Source: Erigeron canadensis (Eukaryota; Streptophyta; Magnoliopsida; Asterales; Asteraceae). Taken from it: a DNA stretch of 64,000 nt. The notes under the pieces were generated by a model, which did no database searches, was not told the origin of the DNA, and saw only the letters and a list, made by a program, of their open reading frames with translations. The stretch covers positions 20,974,270 to 21,038,269 of the forward strand of contig NC_057765.1 of assembly GCF_010389155.1 (NCBI RefSeq), given 5' to 3'. Both the position numbers and the translations under genes were made by a program. Below, piece by piece: positions 1 through 11,813 of the stretch (positions within the stretch are counted from its first letter, which is position 1; every line of letters begins with the position of its first letter).

Positions 1-11
1 GATTTGTTCTA

Positions 12-87
12 TTTGCCGAGCAGTGAGCTCGACAAATGATTAAAATGGGTTGATTTGTGTTGTTTGCCGAGCAACGAGCTCGACAGA
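12..87 (-). repeat. Two family C stem-loops (GCCGAGC type)
   Basis: TTTGCCGAGC (12-21), loop AGTGA, GCTCGACAAA (27-36), and TTTGCCGAGC (63-72), loop AACGA, GCTCGACAGA (78-87). In the minus-strand transcript, which is the sense strand of this element, the single C/A mismatch in the core becomes a U-G wobble, so the stem stays paired. The same stem-loop, in the same orientation and followed by ATGG, forms a longer array at 35031-35816. Confidence 0.75.
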
Positions 88-1251
88 TGGTATGAGTTGA
101 GATGAAAATTTGGCTAAGTCCAACTCGGAAAACAACTATATTCAAGTCGGCAGAAGGCTTAAATTGCACATGTCGGCAAATACGAGAAATTGTATGAAAT
201 TGGTCGAGTTTTTAAGTCGGTAAATGGAAGAAATCAAGAACGACTTCGGACAACAATTAAATTCAGACTTGGTCAGAAATTCAACTCGACAAACAGTAAA
301 TGAAGGATTTCGATGTTATGGAAAAATTGAAGTTGGCAAACACAAGATTGAATCGACTTCTGCAAATGAGTAATATGGTGGCTTCAGTTAACTCGGCAAA
401 CTGAAGAACTGTCCAACTCGGTAAATAGAGTAAATCAATGTTGATCGGAATCTGGTAATAATGGTCGGAAAAATGCAACAACCTTGTCAGGAAACTACAA
501 ATCTCTATTACTCCTTCAGTTTTTTGAACGAGAACTTGAAATCACCACCAATCAACTCAGAAAACAACCGCGATCAAATCCTGACCAAGAAAATCAGATT
601 TCACGTTCGTAGGAAAAGTCGTCGGAGAAATTAAAGTGATGATAACTTTGTTGTTTCTTTGAGTTAAACCTTGAAACCACCACCAAATACTCAGAAAACA
701 ACTCTGCACAAACCCCGGGTGAAAACTTTATGATCTCAACTCGTCGGGAAAAATGACTTCGCCGAAATCTCAACAGTTAACCAATCGGAAAAATGACAAA
801 CATCAACAAGATCAGTTTTTAATGGCGAATAAAACCTGATGATTTTCAAGTTAATTCGATGCAAAACGGCGATTAATCGAAGAAAGAAGTTTTTAAGATG
901 AAAAGTTGTTGCTCTTTTTATCTTTTTTTTATTATTATATGTCGATAGAAACAATGAATCACCCACACGTGATGCTACAGTAGCTTTAAACAACAAAACG
1001 TTTGACTTTTCTTTTTATCAATATGCCGAGCTCACTTAAACAACAAAAAATTGGATTCAAGAATCAAAATTGAACGATAATCAATCAAATTTAACACTAA
1101 TCCACTCCTGAAATTAACTCAGAATCACAATCCAGCTTCAAATTCTGTGAAAAATATTAAAAATTAGATTCAAAATTAAGCTCAAAAACACTAAAATTTG
1201 AACAAAATCGGTTGAAATTATGTTCATCGATGGTTCAGATTCACCGATTAT

Positions 1252-1263
1252 GCTCTGATACCA
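1252..1263 (-). other. Primer-binding site, initiator tRNA-Met type
   Basis: The minus strand reads TGGTATCAGAGC, complementary to the 3' end of plant initiator tRNA-Met. It sits two bases from the LTR end (CATTACA then TT). This fixes the element's orientation as minus and identifies 1266-1526 as its 5' LTR. Confidence 0.92.
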
Positions 1264-1265
1264 AA

Positions 1266-1526
1266 TGTAATGTATGTAATTGAGCTTTACTATGTATATT
1301 AGTGTGTGTTAATGGAGGTTGTGTGTGTGTTAGTGTGTGTAGAGGAGAGGTAGAAGATGAAGTTAGAGAGAGAAAGTAAGTTAGAGAGAAGTTGTTATGG
1401 AAATTATGATTAAGGCTTATTACAAAATAACTAAGGAAAGGGTATATATACATTTCATCTACTTAACACTAAAACCCCTTCCACAATAACTAATTTACAA
1501 TTTAACACCATTTTATAATTCTTACA
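1266..1526 (-). repeat. Family C 5' LTR
   Basis: About 261 bp. On the plus strand it starts TGTAATGTATGTAATTGAGC and ends TTCTTACA, giving TG...CA termini on both strands. The first 70 bp match the LTR at 30318, including the GTGTGTTAATGGAGGT block; the rest is more diverged. A TATATATA stretch near 1443-1450 could be the minus-strand TATA box. The next bases (AAGAC) belong to the interrupted family A integrase. Confidence 0.8.
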
Positions 1527-1532
1527 AAGACA

Positions 1533-4015
1533 TTGGAAGTCTTTGGTTTGTCCAAAGGAATCCAACATCAATTCAGTGCACCGTATGAACCACAACAGAA
1601 TGGAGTTGCTGAAAGAAAGAATATGACTCTAATCGAGAAAGCCAGAACAACACTTGCTGATTCAGGGCTCCCTACTATGTTTTGGGGGGAGGCAGTAAAT
1701 ATAGCTTGTCATATTTTAAATAGGGATTCTGTAGTTAAGCGTCATAATAAGACATGTTATGAGCTTCTACATAAGAAGAAACCAAATTTACAGAATGTTG
1801 AACCATTTGGTGACCATGTACTTTCTTGAAGTATCTACCTCAGTCAAAGTTTGATCCAAAGGTTGAAGAGGGATTTTTCAAGGGTTATAAACCGGGTACT
1901 CCAATTCGACGGGTTTATAACAAATTGACCGGCAAAGTTGACTTGGGTACAAATGTCAAGATTGTCAGTCATAAACCCGCTGTACATTCTGGAACTGGCA
2001 AGAATTTTGATTATGACAGTGTATTTCGTTCATCACACGATCCTGCTTCTTATTCAGATCCTGAAATAGTGGATGATGTGATCATTTTAAGAGATCATAT
2101 GGATTATTCCACTACTTCTACATCTTCTCCTGCTCAAAATGTTGATACTACTCCAACCAAAGTTCAGCCTACTGTTGATGGTGAAGGTAGTAAGGAATAG
2201 AATAAGCGAACAGATTCGGATGATTCTGTACCCGAGAATACTACACCACTTACTCCGTCAATGGTTTCACTGCCTGATGATGATCCTATTTCTGAAGAAT
2301 CGGAAGATGATTTTAGCTCTCCTGAGTTTCAGATTAGAACAAATTTAGGAGAAAGTCTGAATGTTGATTCGGTTCCTCAATATCGAGTTAATAAGGATCA
2401 TACAGTTGAAAATATTCTTGGTAATGCTACAGAACCTGTTTGAACTAGAAATCAGTTGAATAAGGAACTGACTAGTTTGTTCTGTGAAGTAAAAGACACT
2501 GGACTAATAACTGAGTGTTTATATTCTGGTTTCATTTCACAAGTAGAACCTAAGAATGTTAAGGCAACACTTCAAGATCCATGTTGGGTTGAAGCTATGC
2601 AAGAAGAGTTAGCTCAATTTGAAAAAGTTGGAGTATGGGAGTTAGTAGATGTGCCTAGAAGTAAAGAACTGATTGGAACTTGTTGCGTATTTAAATGCAA
2701 ACGAGATGACAAAGTGGTCGTTACTAGGAATAAGGCACGGTTGGTAGTTCAGGGGTTTGCACAACGAGAAGGATATGACTATAACGAAACTTTTACACCA
2801 GTTGCTAGGATTGAAGCTATAAGGTTATTTTTAGCCTATGCAAGTTTCAAAGGTATAAAGGTGTATCAGTTAGACGTTAAGAGTGCCTTCTTATATGGTG
2901 AAGTTAAAGAAGAAGTATATGTTCACCAACCACTGGAGTTTGAGGATCCGAATTATCCAAGAAGAGCATATCGACTTGATAAGGCTCTTTATGGATTACA
3001 TAAAGCACCCAGAGTGTGGTATGAGAAGTTGTCGACACATCTGCTGATAAATGGCTTTACAAGAGGATCGATAGACAGCACATTGTTTATTAAATGGAGG
3101 AAGCGAGATTATCTAATTGTACAAGTTTATGTAGATGACATCATATTTGGTTCATCTAACACAAAGATGTGCAAAGAGTTCGAAATGAGTATGAAAAAGG
3201 AATTTGAAATGAGTGCTTTGGGGGAACTACAATTTTTCCTCGGACTGCAAGTAGATCAAAGGAAAGATGACATCTTGGAAAGGTTTCAAATGTTAGAGTC
3301 CAAGTCATATGGTACTCCTATTCAGCAGAATCATGGTTTAGGAGTTCTTGATCCTAAGGATGAACTTGTGAATGCAACTTATTATCGTGCTATCATTGGC
3401 TCATTGATGTATCTGACTGCTTCGTGTCTAGATATGATGTTTGCTGTTTGTTTATGTGCTAGATTCAAACTAGTCCGAAAGAGTCACATGTGGTTGTAGC
3501 AAAACGTATTCTACGTTATCTTAAGGGAAACCAAGGGCTTGGTCTATGGTATCCTATGGGAAGAACGTTTGATTTTGTTGCATATACTGATTTGAACTTT
3601 GGCAGTTGTAACAATGACAGGAAGTCTACGACTGGAGGTTGTCAATTTTTAGGAGGAAGATTAGTATCGTGGCAGTGCAAGAAGCAAACATGTGTTGCTC
3701 AGTCTTCATGTGAGGCAGAGTATATGGCTGCGGGTAGTTGTTGTTCCCAGGTATTATGGATTCAGCAACAACTTCGTGACTACGTTATGGATTTTCTTGA
3801 TACTCCTATTAGAATAGACAATAAGTCAGCTATAGATATCACTAATACACTATCATGCATAAGGTCACCAAGCATATTAATATTAGACATCATTTCTTAC
3901 GTGATTGTGCCCAAAAGAAGCTAATTCATTTCATTTATATACCAAAGCATTTGATAAGACTTGGTTTGAGAAGTTAATTCTTCTCAATGGGGTGAAGAAT
4001 GTTGATTCATATTAA
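1533..4015 (+). pseudogene. pol: Copy A1: copia pol (integrase C-part, RT, RNase H), broken
   Basis: The frame begins inside the integrase core, at the segment leading to PQQNGVAERKN with the last catalytic Glu, because a family C element is inserted just upstream. A one-base deletion near 1812 shifts the frame. Later breaks are a stop at 2198, a stop at 2441 (CGA to TGA against A2), another one-base deletion near 3470, a frameshift near 3847 and a loss of about 36 bp near 3925. RT runs from about 2570: QLDVKSAF (motif A) is present and YVDD is at 3128-3139. A 33-bp in-frame deletion near 3270 lies between two GATG repeats. RNase H follows, with SSCEAEYMAA and DNKSAID. The pol stop aligns with TAA at 4013-4015. 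Clearly a dead copy. Confidence 0.88.
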
Positions 4016-4209
4016 ATCTCTCAAAGAACTAATTTTGTAAGTTTGTGTCTGTAAATAGCTAGAGTCATAAAAATACAAAAAGAGTTCTTAGTGTCATATA
4101 AAATGAGAAAATAAAAAAATATATGGGAGAGATTTAAGTTGATGCTTTAAGATGATTAGACGTGAGGATACTTAGCTTTTAAGTCTGCTTAATCGTAATA
4201 TAACTGCTT
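4016..4209 (+). other. A1 post-pol tail up to the A1/A2 junction
   Basis: Noncoding sequence that matches the start of the post-pol spacers of A2 (9734 on) and A4 (61003 on). It breaks off after AACTGCTTA, where gag sequence of copy A2 begins. The short TAGCTC similarity at the join suggests an illegitimate deletion between two copies. Confidence 0.7.
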
Positions 4210-6341
4210 AGCTCGGGAAACAATGCATTTCTATGTGGTGCAGAAGCTACACCAATAGTAGATGCTGAAGGTATTGCTGGATATGTTGCTTATGACAATA
4301 CACATTCGAATGTCAAGAGCAATATACAATCTTCTCATTCTATGCCAATGAGTATGAGTTCTGCAGAAGGAAGAATGAGTGTTTACTCAGCCTCTTGTAG
4401 TGCTCATGAAGCATTTATCGGAGGAAAGATTACTGATCCTGCAGTAATTGATGAAGATTACAATCAAATAGATCCTGAAGATTTGGAAGAAATGGATCTA
4501 CAATGGCAGCTAGCTATGCTCACTATTAAGGTCAGAAGATTCACTCAGAGAACTGGGAGACCTATAGGTAATGGCACTAAAGGCTTCGACAAATCCAAGG
4601 TGAAATGTTATAACTGCGATGGATTTGGTCATTTTGCATGAGAGTGTCAACGACCTAAGAGGATTGATAATACCGTTGCTGGTCATCAAAATTACAATCA
4701 AGGCGGTATTACTCCGAGTAATCATAAAACGCAAGCAATGATTACATATCCGCTACTCCACAACAGCCAGTTTCGTCACCATTTTCGGAGTCAAAGGCTG
4801 TTGTTGTTCAAAATCCAGATGGTACTTATCAATGGGATACACAATCTGATGATACCTCGAATCATGCCTACATGGTAGAATTATATGATGAGGTAGCTGC
4901 AACAATTGATTATGCTGTATACTCAAGTGAAGAAAGTGCATCTGAGATAGTTCAGAAGAATGTATGTAATGTTGTTGAGACTGTACGATCTGAGAGTGTA
5001 CAAATGACAGCAGTAAAAGCATCTGAAGAAAAGGAAGAGTCATCGAGTCTTGTTGATGATATTACTATGAAGAGCATTGAAGAACAGATGAAGAACTTCA
5101 TGATACCTGAAGGTATGACAACTAAAGACTTTGTTGCATACATGGCAGAGTGCAAGGCTGCAGATCAGAAGGTATCTTGTTCTTTATCTTCTATAATTGA
5201 CGTTTGTAAAATGGTGTTAGATTTAAAACTTGAGATATTGAAATTGAAAGAAAATTTAACTAGTTTAACTGCTGAAAATGTTATTCTTAAGAAGGAAAGT
5301 AACGTGACTAAAGATCCTGATTTACTTCTACAAAGAGATCACCAACAAACTGAATTAGGTTTTAATCCAGATGAAGTAGTATACTACACATTGAAAGACT
5401 GTGATACAGTTTTCTATGATAAAGAAGTATCTATAAAAAGGATTGAACCTAAATCAAAAATTGATAAAGTTTGGTGTGTGGAAAATAAAGAAGAATGGTT
5501 AGCTGAACAAATTCCATATAAGGATAGACATTGTGCTCCTTTTAAACCAGTAAAAACTATGGAAGAAGCAATACAGACGCTTGATACCATAAATGAAATG
5601 AAGGAGTACGGTATACCAATCCCTGAAATAGAGAATGGTCAATCTAGAAAACAACAAGTAAAGAAGTGCTATAATTGTCGTGAGAAAGGCCATATAGCTA
5701 TTGAATGTCCAAATAGGAAGGTCAAGAATCCTAAGAATGACAGTCAAGTCAAGTCAAAGGATGTTAGTGATATTCCTAATACTAAAGGGAAGGGTAAACT
5801 AGTTGAACAAGTAACTTTACCAAAATTTATGAGTGCATATAAAAGGGATTATTATGAGGAGTATGCAAAAAGACATCCGGATAATAAAAATGCACAGAAT
5901 TATGTTAAGTTATTTAGAAATGTGTCATATGGAGAGTCTACTGTTACAGATCAAAGGATTAATGTCAATAGATCTAAGACTCCAAAACGACAGGGACCTT
6001 CACAGAATACTACTTCTAGTAGTGTAAGTCCGAGTCGTTCTCGTACACCTCAAAGGAGTAATTCACCTAGGAAGATGGCTCAACAAAATCGATCTCCTCC
6101 TTTTAGAATTAATAGTTCGTCTAAATTCTATGATTGATTAGGAAGTCAACCTAGATTTGCTACTCACTCACCAAGGAATTCACCTCCTAAGACTCGTTTC
6201 ACTTCACCTAAGAAACAGTCTGTGACAGCATCTTCATCCAAGGCTCCATTACAGAGCGATGGATATTAGACCGAACTGATCATTAGAGATGAATTCGGAA
6301 AACCTAAACCTCAAAAGGTTTGGGTTCCCTTCAGAAACTAA
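4210..6341 (+). pseudogene. gag: Copy A2: gag C-terminal part with two zinc knuckles
   Basis: The start is lost; the sequence aligns with A4 gag from about 50680. The first CCHC knuckle (CX2CX4HX4C) is encoded at 4606-4647 and holds a TGA at 4639 where A4 has AGA. A one-base deletion near 4750 changes frame. From 4872 a long open stretch contains a second CCHC knuckle at 5668-5709 (core CYNCREKGH), then a basic Ser/Pro/Arg-rich tail (SPSRSRTPQRSNSPRK). Stops at 6135 and 6270 interrupt the tail; A4 has TGG at the second site. Gag ends with KVWVPFRN and TAA at 6339-6341, exactly as in A4. The region between the knuckles (342 codons) is deleted in A4. Confidence 0.82.
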
Positions 6342-9300
6342 CCATCTTATTGTCTGATGTGCAGGGAGAACCAAGGAAGCCTATCAGTCTTTGGTATGTT
6401 GACAGTGGATGCTCTCGGCACATAACAGGGGACAAAAATGTTTTGTCCAATTATGAAGATGTAAATGGTTCGTATGTTAGTTTCGCAGGTCCCAAGGGCG
6501 ACAACATCTCGGGCCAAGGTGATGTTGTCAATGGGAAGATTACGCTGGAAAAAGTCAATTATGTGGAACAATTAGCACATAATTTATTAAGTGTTTCTCA
6601 GATTTGTGACAAGGGTAACAATGTCCATTTTAATGAGAAAGAAGCACTTATTTTGAAACCAGGATATGTTATTCCTGAAGACTGGATCCTACTGAAAGCT
6701 CCTAGGAAGAGAGACATCTATGGCCTTGTGTTAGGTGTTGATGATCCAAAGGAGTCTGTTTGCTTGTTATCAAAAGCAAACGAGAGACATATCAATTTCC
6801 GAAAGATGAATGACATTGTCAAACATGGTTTGGTTGAAGGCGTTCCCATGAAACGGTTTGGAATGGAAGACAAATGTGTACCTTGTCTGAAAGGTAAACA
6901 ACAAAAGTCTGCACATAAACCGAAACAAGAAAATTCTATTGCCAATCCTTTCGAGTTACTTTACATGGATTTATTTGGTCCAGTAAATGTAAGAAGTATC
7001 GGTGGGATGTACTACTGTTTGGTGGTTACTGATGATTACTTGAGATTCTCATGGGTATTCTTTCTTAAATCGAAAGATGAAACTCCGCAAATTTTGATAA
7101 ATTTCTTTGTCGAAACTGAAAACATTTATGGAGTTCGTGTTAAGAGAATCAGGAGTGACAATGGAACAGAATTCAAGAATAATGTGATGGATGTCTTTTG
7201 TTTGTCAAAGGGAATCCAACATCAATACAGTTCTCCGTATGAACCACAACAGAATGGAGTTGCTGAAATAAAGAATAGGACTCTAATCGAGACAGCCAGA
7301 ACTATGCTTGCAGATTCAGGGTTTCCTACTATGTTTTGGGCCGAGGCGGTGAATACAGCTTGTCATATTTTAAATAGGGTTACTATAGTTAAGCGTTATA
7401 ATAAGACATGTTATGAGCTTCTACATAAGAAGAAACCAAATTTACAGAATGTTGAATCATTTGGTGTACCGTGTACTTTCTTGAAGTATCTACCTCAGTC
7501 AAAGTTTGCTTCAAAGGTTGAAGAGGGATTTCTCATGGGTTATAAACTGGGAACATCAATTCGACGGGTTTATAACAAACAGACCGGCAAAGTTGATTTG
7601 CGAACAAATGTCAAGATTGTCAGTCATAAGCCCGCTATTCATTCTGGAAGTGGCAAAAACTTTGATTACGATAGTGTGTTTAGTTCACTACATGGTCCTG
7701 ATTCTTATTCAGATCCTGAGACAGTTGATGATGTGATTATTTTAAGAGATCACATGAATAATACTCCTATATCTCCGTCTACTCGAAATGTCGATACTAC
7801 TCCAACCAACGTTCAGTCTACTAGTGATGTTGATGAAAGTGGTAAGGACAAGAATAAGACACCAGATTCAGATAATAGTGAACCCGTGAACAGTACACCA
7901 CTTACTCCATTGAAGGTTACACTACGTGACGATGATCCTATTTCTGAAGAATCGGAAGATTATTTTAGCTCTCCTGAGTTTCAGATTAGAACAAATTTAG
8001 GAGAAAGTCTGAATGTTGATTCGGTTCCTCAACATCGAATTAATAAGGATCATCCAGTTGAAAATATTATTGGTAATGCTACAGAACCTGTTCGAACTAG
8101 AAATCAGTTGAATAAGGATTTAACTAGTTTGTTTTGTGAAGTGAAAGACACTGGATTGATAACTGGGTGTTTATATTCTGGTTTCATTTCACAAGTAGAA
8201 CTTAAGAATGTTAAGGCAACACTTCAAGATCCATGTTGGGTTGAAGCTATGCAAGAAGAATTAGCTCAATTTGAAAAACTTGGAGTTTGGGAGTTAGTAG
8301 ATGTGCCTAGAGGTAAAGAACCGATTCGAACTCGTTAGGTATATAAATTCAAGCGAGATGACAAGGGGATCATTACTAGAAATAAAGCACGTTTGGTTGT
8401 TCAGGGGTTTGCACAATGAGAAGGATATGACTATAACGAAACTTTTGCACCAGTTGCTAGGATTGAACCTATAAGGTTATTTATAGCCTATGCCAGTTTC
8501 AAAGGTATAAAGGTGTATCAGTTAGACGTTAAGAGTGCCTTCTTATACGGTGAAGTTAAAGAAGAAGTATATGTTCACCAAACACCGGGGTTTGAAGATC
8601 CGAACTATCCAAGAGAAGCATATCGACTGGATAAGGCTCTTTATGGATTGCATCAAGCACCCAAAGTGTGGTATGAAATGTTGTCGACACATTTGTTGAC
8701 AAATTGTTTTGCAAGAGGATCAATAGACAGCACATTGTTTATCAAGTGGAAGAAGCGAGATAATCTAATTGCATAAGTTTACGTGGATGATATCATTTTT
8801 AGTTCATCTAATATAAAGATGTGCAAAGAGTTTGAAATGAGCATGAAAAATGTATTTGAAATGAGTGCTATGGGGGAATTATAATTTTTCCTCGGACTAC
8901 AAGTAGATCAAAGGAAAGATGGATTCTTTATTCACCACTCTAAGTATGTCGATGACATCTTGGAAAGGTTTCAAATGCTAGAGTCCAAGACATATGGTAC
9001 TCTTATTCAGCAAAATCATGGTTTAGGGGTTCTTGATCCGAAAGATGAACTTGTGGACGCAACTTATTATCGTGCTATTATTGGCTCATTGATGTATCCG
9101 ACTGCTTCGCGTCCAGATATTATGTTCGCTGTTTGTCTTTGCGCTAGATTTCAAGCTAGTCCGAAAGAGTCATATTTGACTGCAGCAAAACGTATTTTAT
9201 GTTATCTTAAGGGAAACCAAGGGCTTGGTCTATGGTATCCTATGAGAGGAACATTTGATTTTGTTGCATATACTGATTCGGACTTTGGCGGTTGTAACAA

Positions 9301-9733
9301 TGACAGAAAGTCTACAACTGGAGGTTGTTAGTTGGTAGGAGGTAGATTAGTGTCATGGCAATGCAAGAAGCAGACATGTGTTGCTCAGTCTTCATGTGAG
9401 GCGGAGTATATGGCTGCTGGTAGCTGTTGTTCCCAGGTATTGTGGATTCAGCAACAACTTCGTGACTACGGTATGGATTTTCTTGATACTCCTATTAGAA
9501 TAGACAATAAGTCAGCTATAGACATTACAAATAACCCTGTCATGCATAAGGTCACCAAGCATATTGATATTAGACATCATTTCTTGCGTGATTGTGCTCA
9601 AAAGAGGTTAATTCATTTGAAAAAGGTTATAACTAATGATAATTTAGCTGATTTGTATACCAAAGCATTTGATAAGACTCGATTTGAGAAGTTAATTCTT
9701 CTCAATGGAATGAAGAATGCTGATTCATATTAA
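6308..9733 (+). pseudogene. pol: Copy A2: copia pol (protease, integrase, RT, RNase H), five stops
   Basis: One frame, -1 relative to gag, is open from 6308 and holds the whole pol. Protease: LWYVDSGCSRHITG near 6392. The pre-integrase region lost 10 codons relative to A4, including the WHRRMGH segment, so the HHCC zinc site is damaged. Integrase DDE: MDLFGPV, SDNGTEF, QNGVAE. A linker follows, then RT with QLDVKSAF and YVDD at 8780-8791, and RNase H (DSDFGG, SSCEAEYMAA, DNKSAID, LADLYTKAFD). Stops lie at 8336, 8417, 8774, 8882 and 9329. By comparison with A1 or A4, all five can be explained by C-to-T or G-to-A transitions. Non-functional. Confidence 0.92.
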
Positions 9734-10748
9734 ATCTCTCAAAGAACTAATTTTGTAAGTTTGTGTCTGTAAATAGCTAGAGTCATAAAAATACAAAAAG
9801 AGTTCTTAGTGTCATGAAACTCATAAAAATGTGAAAAATCTGAAAATGACAAAAATATGATGAGATTTAAGTGAATGTTGTAAGATGATTAAAAGTGAGG
9901 ATACTTAGCTTTTAAGTCTGTTTAATCGTAATATAACTGCTTAGTTCAGTGATTACAATTTGGGATATATTGGTAGACACAAAGTAGCAAGGTTTCCTTA
10001 ATCCGAACTTAATTTATACAATGTTCTTGTGGGAAACATATTAACATATATGGCTGAGAATGCTTGCTTTTCAGTAATGAATTGATCTAGTCCTTAAATT
10101 TTGTGAAAGATCTAGCATTACTATAAGATTTGTTTAATGTATAGGCAAACACCTCTACCAATCATGAGCATGAAAGTTAAATGTGATATTGTTTATGCAA
10201 ATGAAATGAATGAAAATTAAGGGGCTAATGTGGTCTTTGAGATTCAGACAAGTATGTCCTCGGGGTTGTCAGAAAATTCGCTACATGGGTCTCATAGAAA
10301 ATCACGGGTTCCTTATAAATAATGAAATGCAAAAGCAAATAAGTTAAATCACAAAGTAATTAAATTCTGTTATCTAAAAAGTGTCTCATGATTTGTTTAA
10401 GGATGTTTTTGTATATATATTGAATATTTGTTATCTTAGTGCTTGTATCGATTACAGAAGTATATCTGAATGTGGGTCACATAAGTTCACAAACTATTCA
10501 ATGGCATATTAGGCTACTCAGGTTACATGGTGACTGTCCTTGGCCAGGGTATGTCGAAAGTGTTATAACTCAAAGGAAACTGGAAGTACCGAGTGTTTAA
10601 GAGGACAAATATACCGGTAATCGTGGTTGGGTCACTATTCATAACTAATAATAAGAGAATTATTTCTCACTTGCAGATTTATGTAAATGCTAATCTAATC
10701 TAATTTGCAAAAACTTAAGATTTCTTGTAAATAAATAAAGTAGCTTAG

Positions 10749-10805
10749 TTTTATTTTTATTTTTATTTTTATTTTGTTTCGTCTTTATTTTTATTTTTAT
10801 TTTTG
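10749..10805 (+). repeat. TTTTTA-type microsatellite in the A2 spacer
   Basis: Repeated TTTTA/TTTTTA units with one interruption (TTTGTTTCGTCTT). Shorter versions occupy the same place in A3 (about 17325-17370) and A4 (about 62036-62080), so the tract is an inherited, length-variable part of family A. Confidence 0.8.
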
Positions 10806-11354
10806 TAATAAGTGTCAGTATGTGTGTCAAACTAGTTCTTATTGCACGAGAGATTTGATAAGCATTAAAAGTTATAATTCTTAGTGAATTATATAAGTGT
10901 TGTTGCTTACGGTATAAATGTTTAAAAGATATATTTTCTAATTAATACATAAGTTGTTTAATTTAGAAAATGAAATGTTTTGAAAATTGAAAAGTCAAAA
11001 TATTTTTGAATATGTTTCAAGTAAACTTTTGAAATTTCAATTGTTTTTGGTTGATAAGTATGCTTGACAAAGATTAGACTTGCCTTAGATCTTGTAATGA
11101 TTGCTAGGTTAAGATTTTGGTTGTTTTGCATATTTGTGATTTTTTTTATTGTTTTTGGTGCATTGATGAAGTTTGTTAAGTGTGCATGTTACAGATAATA
11201 AACTCATTTTAGATGTAATAGGCATCAAAAATTTTAGATTGTGATTGAAGGCAAAATTATTTTCGCATGCTTATTAGAATTGCATTGCGACGGACAATAA
11301 AAGTTGCTCAGAAATTACAAGAATTGTGCTACAAGGATGGATTGCCTTGTATTT

Positions 11355-11429
11355 AACCTAAGACTTTTTGTGATAGGTTATATTTTTGTATTGTCAAGAT
11401 CACAACCTAAGATGTAATGTGATAGGTTG
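11355..11429 (+). repeat. Twin stem-loops AACCTA...TAGGTT in the A2 spacer
   Basis: AACCTA (11355-11360) pairs with TAGGTT about 13 nt later, and CAACCTA (11403-11409) pairs with TAGGTTG (11423-11429) across a 13-nt loop. Both arms are also present in A3 (about 17932-17999). In A4 an organelle-derived insert splits the first one. Confidence 0.6.
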
Positions 11430-11805
11430 TTGATATGATTTTTTAATGTATTGTATTGCATTATACATTAAATATGTTTTAATGTAAGTTTGCATTTGTT
11501 TAAAGTTAAACATCAATGAAGAAATGATCGATTTTATATCAAGATTATAATGTACGATTTATTTTATACATTATTTTGATGAAAAGTTAGTACGGATGAT
11601 TTACGATTACATATTCGAGTAGATACAGGTTTTTGGTAACGAGTATCTACAGGTTTATGTTTCTGGAATTTTTTCTTGTTTAGATTTCTGGAAAATTCAC
11701 TAAAATTGGCTAAGGAATGCAACTTGTGTATTTTTTAAGTTCGTCCGTGCTGACGTCAACAAGAAGCCCACGAAGTTCGTCTTCGGCCCGACCCACGAGC
11801 TTGGA

Positions 11806-11813
11806 TATAAATA
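11806..11813 (+). promoter_or_regulatory. Candidate internal TATA box for ORF3 (A2)
   Basis: TATAAATA, about 740 bp before the ORF3 start region. It is followed by an AAACCCTAAA stretch and leader-like sequence, with an upstream TGACGTCA-related motif near 11751. The same TATA and context occur in A3 at 18420-18427 (TATAAATATGGGTT shared). It differs in location from the LTR promoter (TATAAATA at 16773-16780). Suggests a separate ORF3 transcript; not tested. Confidence 0.5.

Larger units (their letters stand above)
1..1526 (-). mobile_element. Family C copia element, 5' part (5' LTR, PBS, leader)
   Basis: Read on the minus strand this is a 5' LTR (1526 to 1266), a primer-binding site (1263 to 1252) and then about 1.25 kb of noncoding internal sequence running off the left window edge. 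The LTR matches the one at 30318-30584, which marks the family. Positions 1-1251 hold no convincing reading frame; they are rich in short TCGGCAAA and TTTGCCGAG motifs. The right LTR edge abuts copia integrase sequence of family A, so this copy is inserted in A1. The other end lies outside the window, so no target duplication can be checked. Confidence 0.75.
9734..11805 (+). other. A2 post-pol spacer, noncoding
   Basis: About 2 kb without a convincing frame, conserved as noncoding DNA in A3 (from 17048) and A4 (from 61003). It contains a TTTTTA microsatellite (10749-10805) and a twin stem-loop (11355-11429). Near the 3' side copies of the TGACGTCA-type motif begin (11745-11755). Conservation over 2 kb in three copies reflects shared descent and does not prove function. 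Confidence 0.75.

Noticed and set aside
1241..1453. Minus-strand frame with His/Thr/Leu-rich peptide
   Set aside because: It lies across the PBS and LTR of family C and is low-complexity GTGTGT sequence.
4753..5043. Minus-strand frame rich in His/Gln/Leu
   Set aside because: Shadow of gag coding sequence on the other strand.
6320..6330. Start codon of pol at 6320
   Set aside because: The codon there is TTG. The pol frame is simply open from 6308 and is presumably reached from gag.
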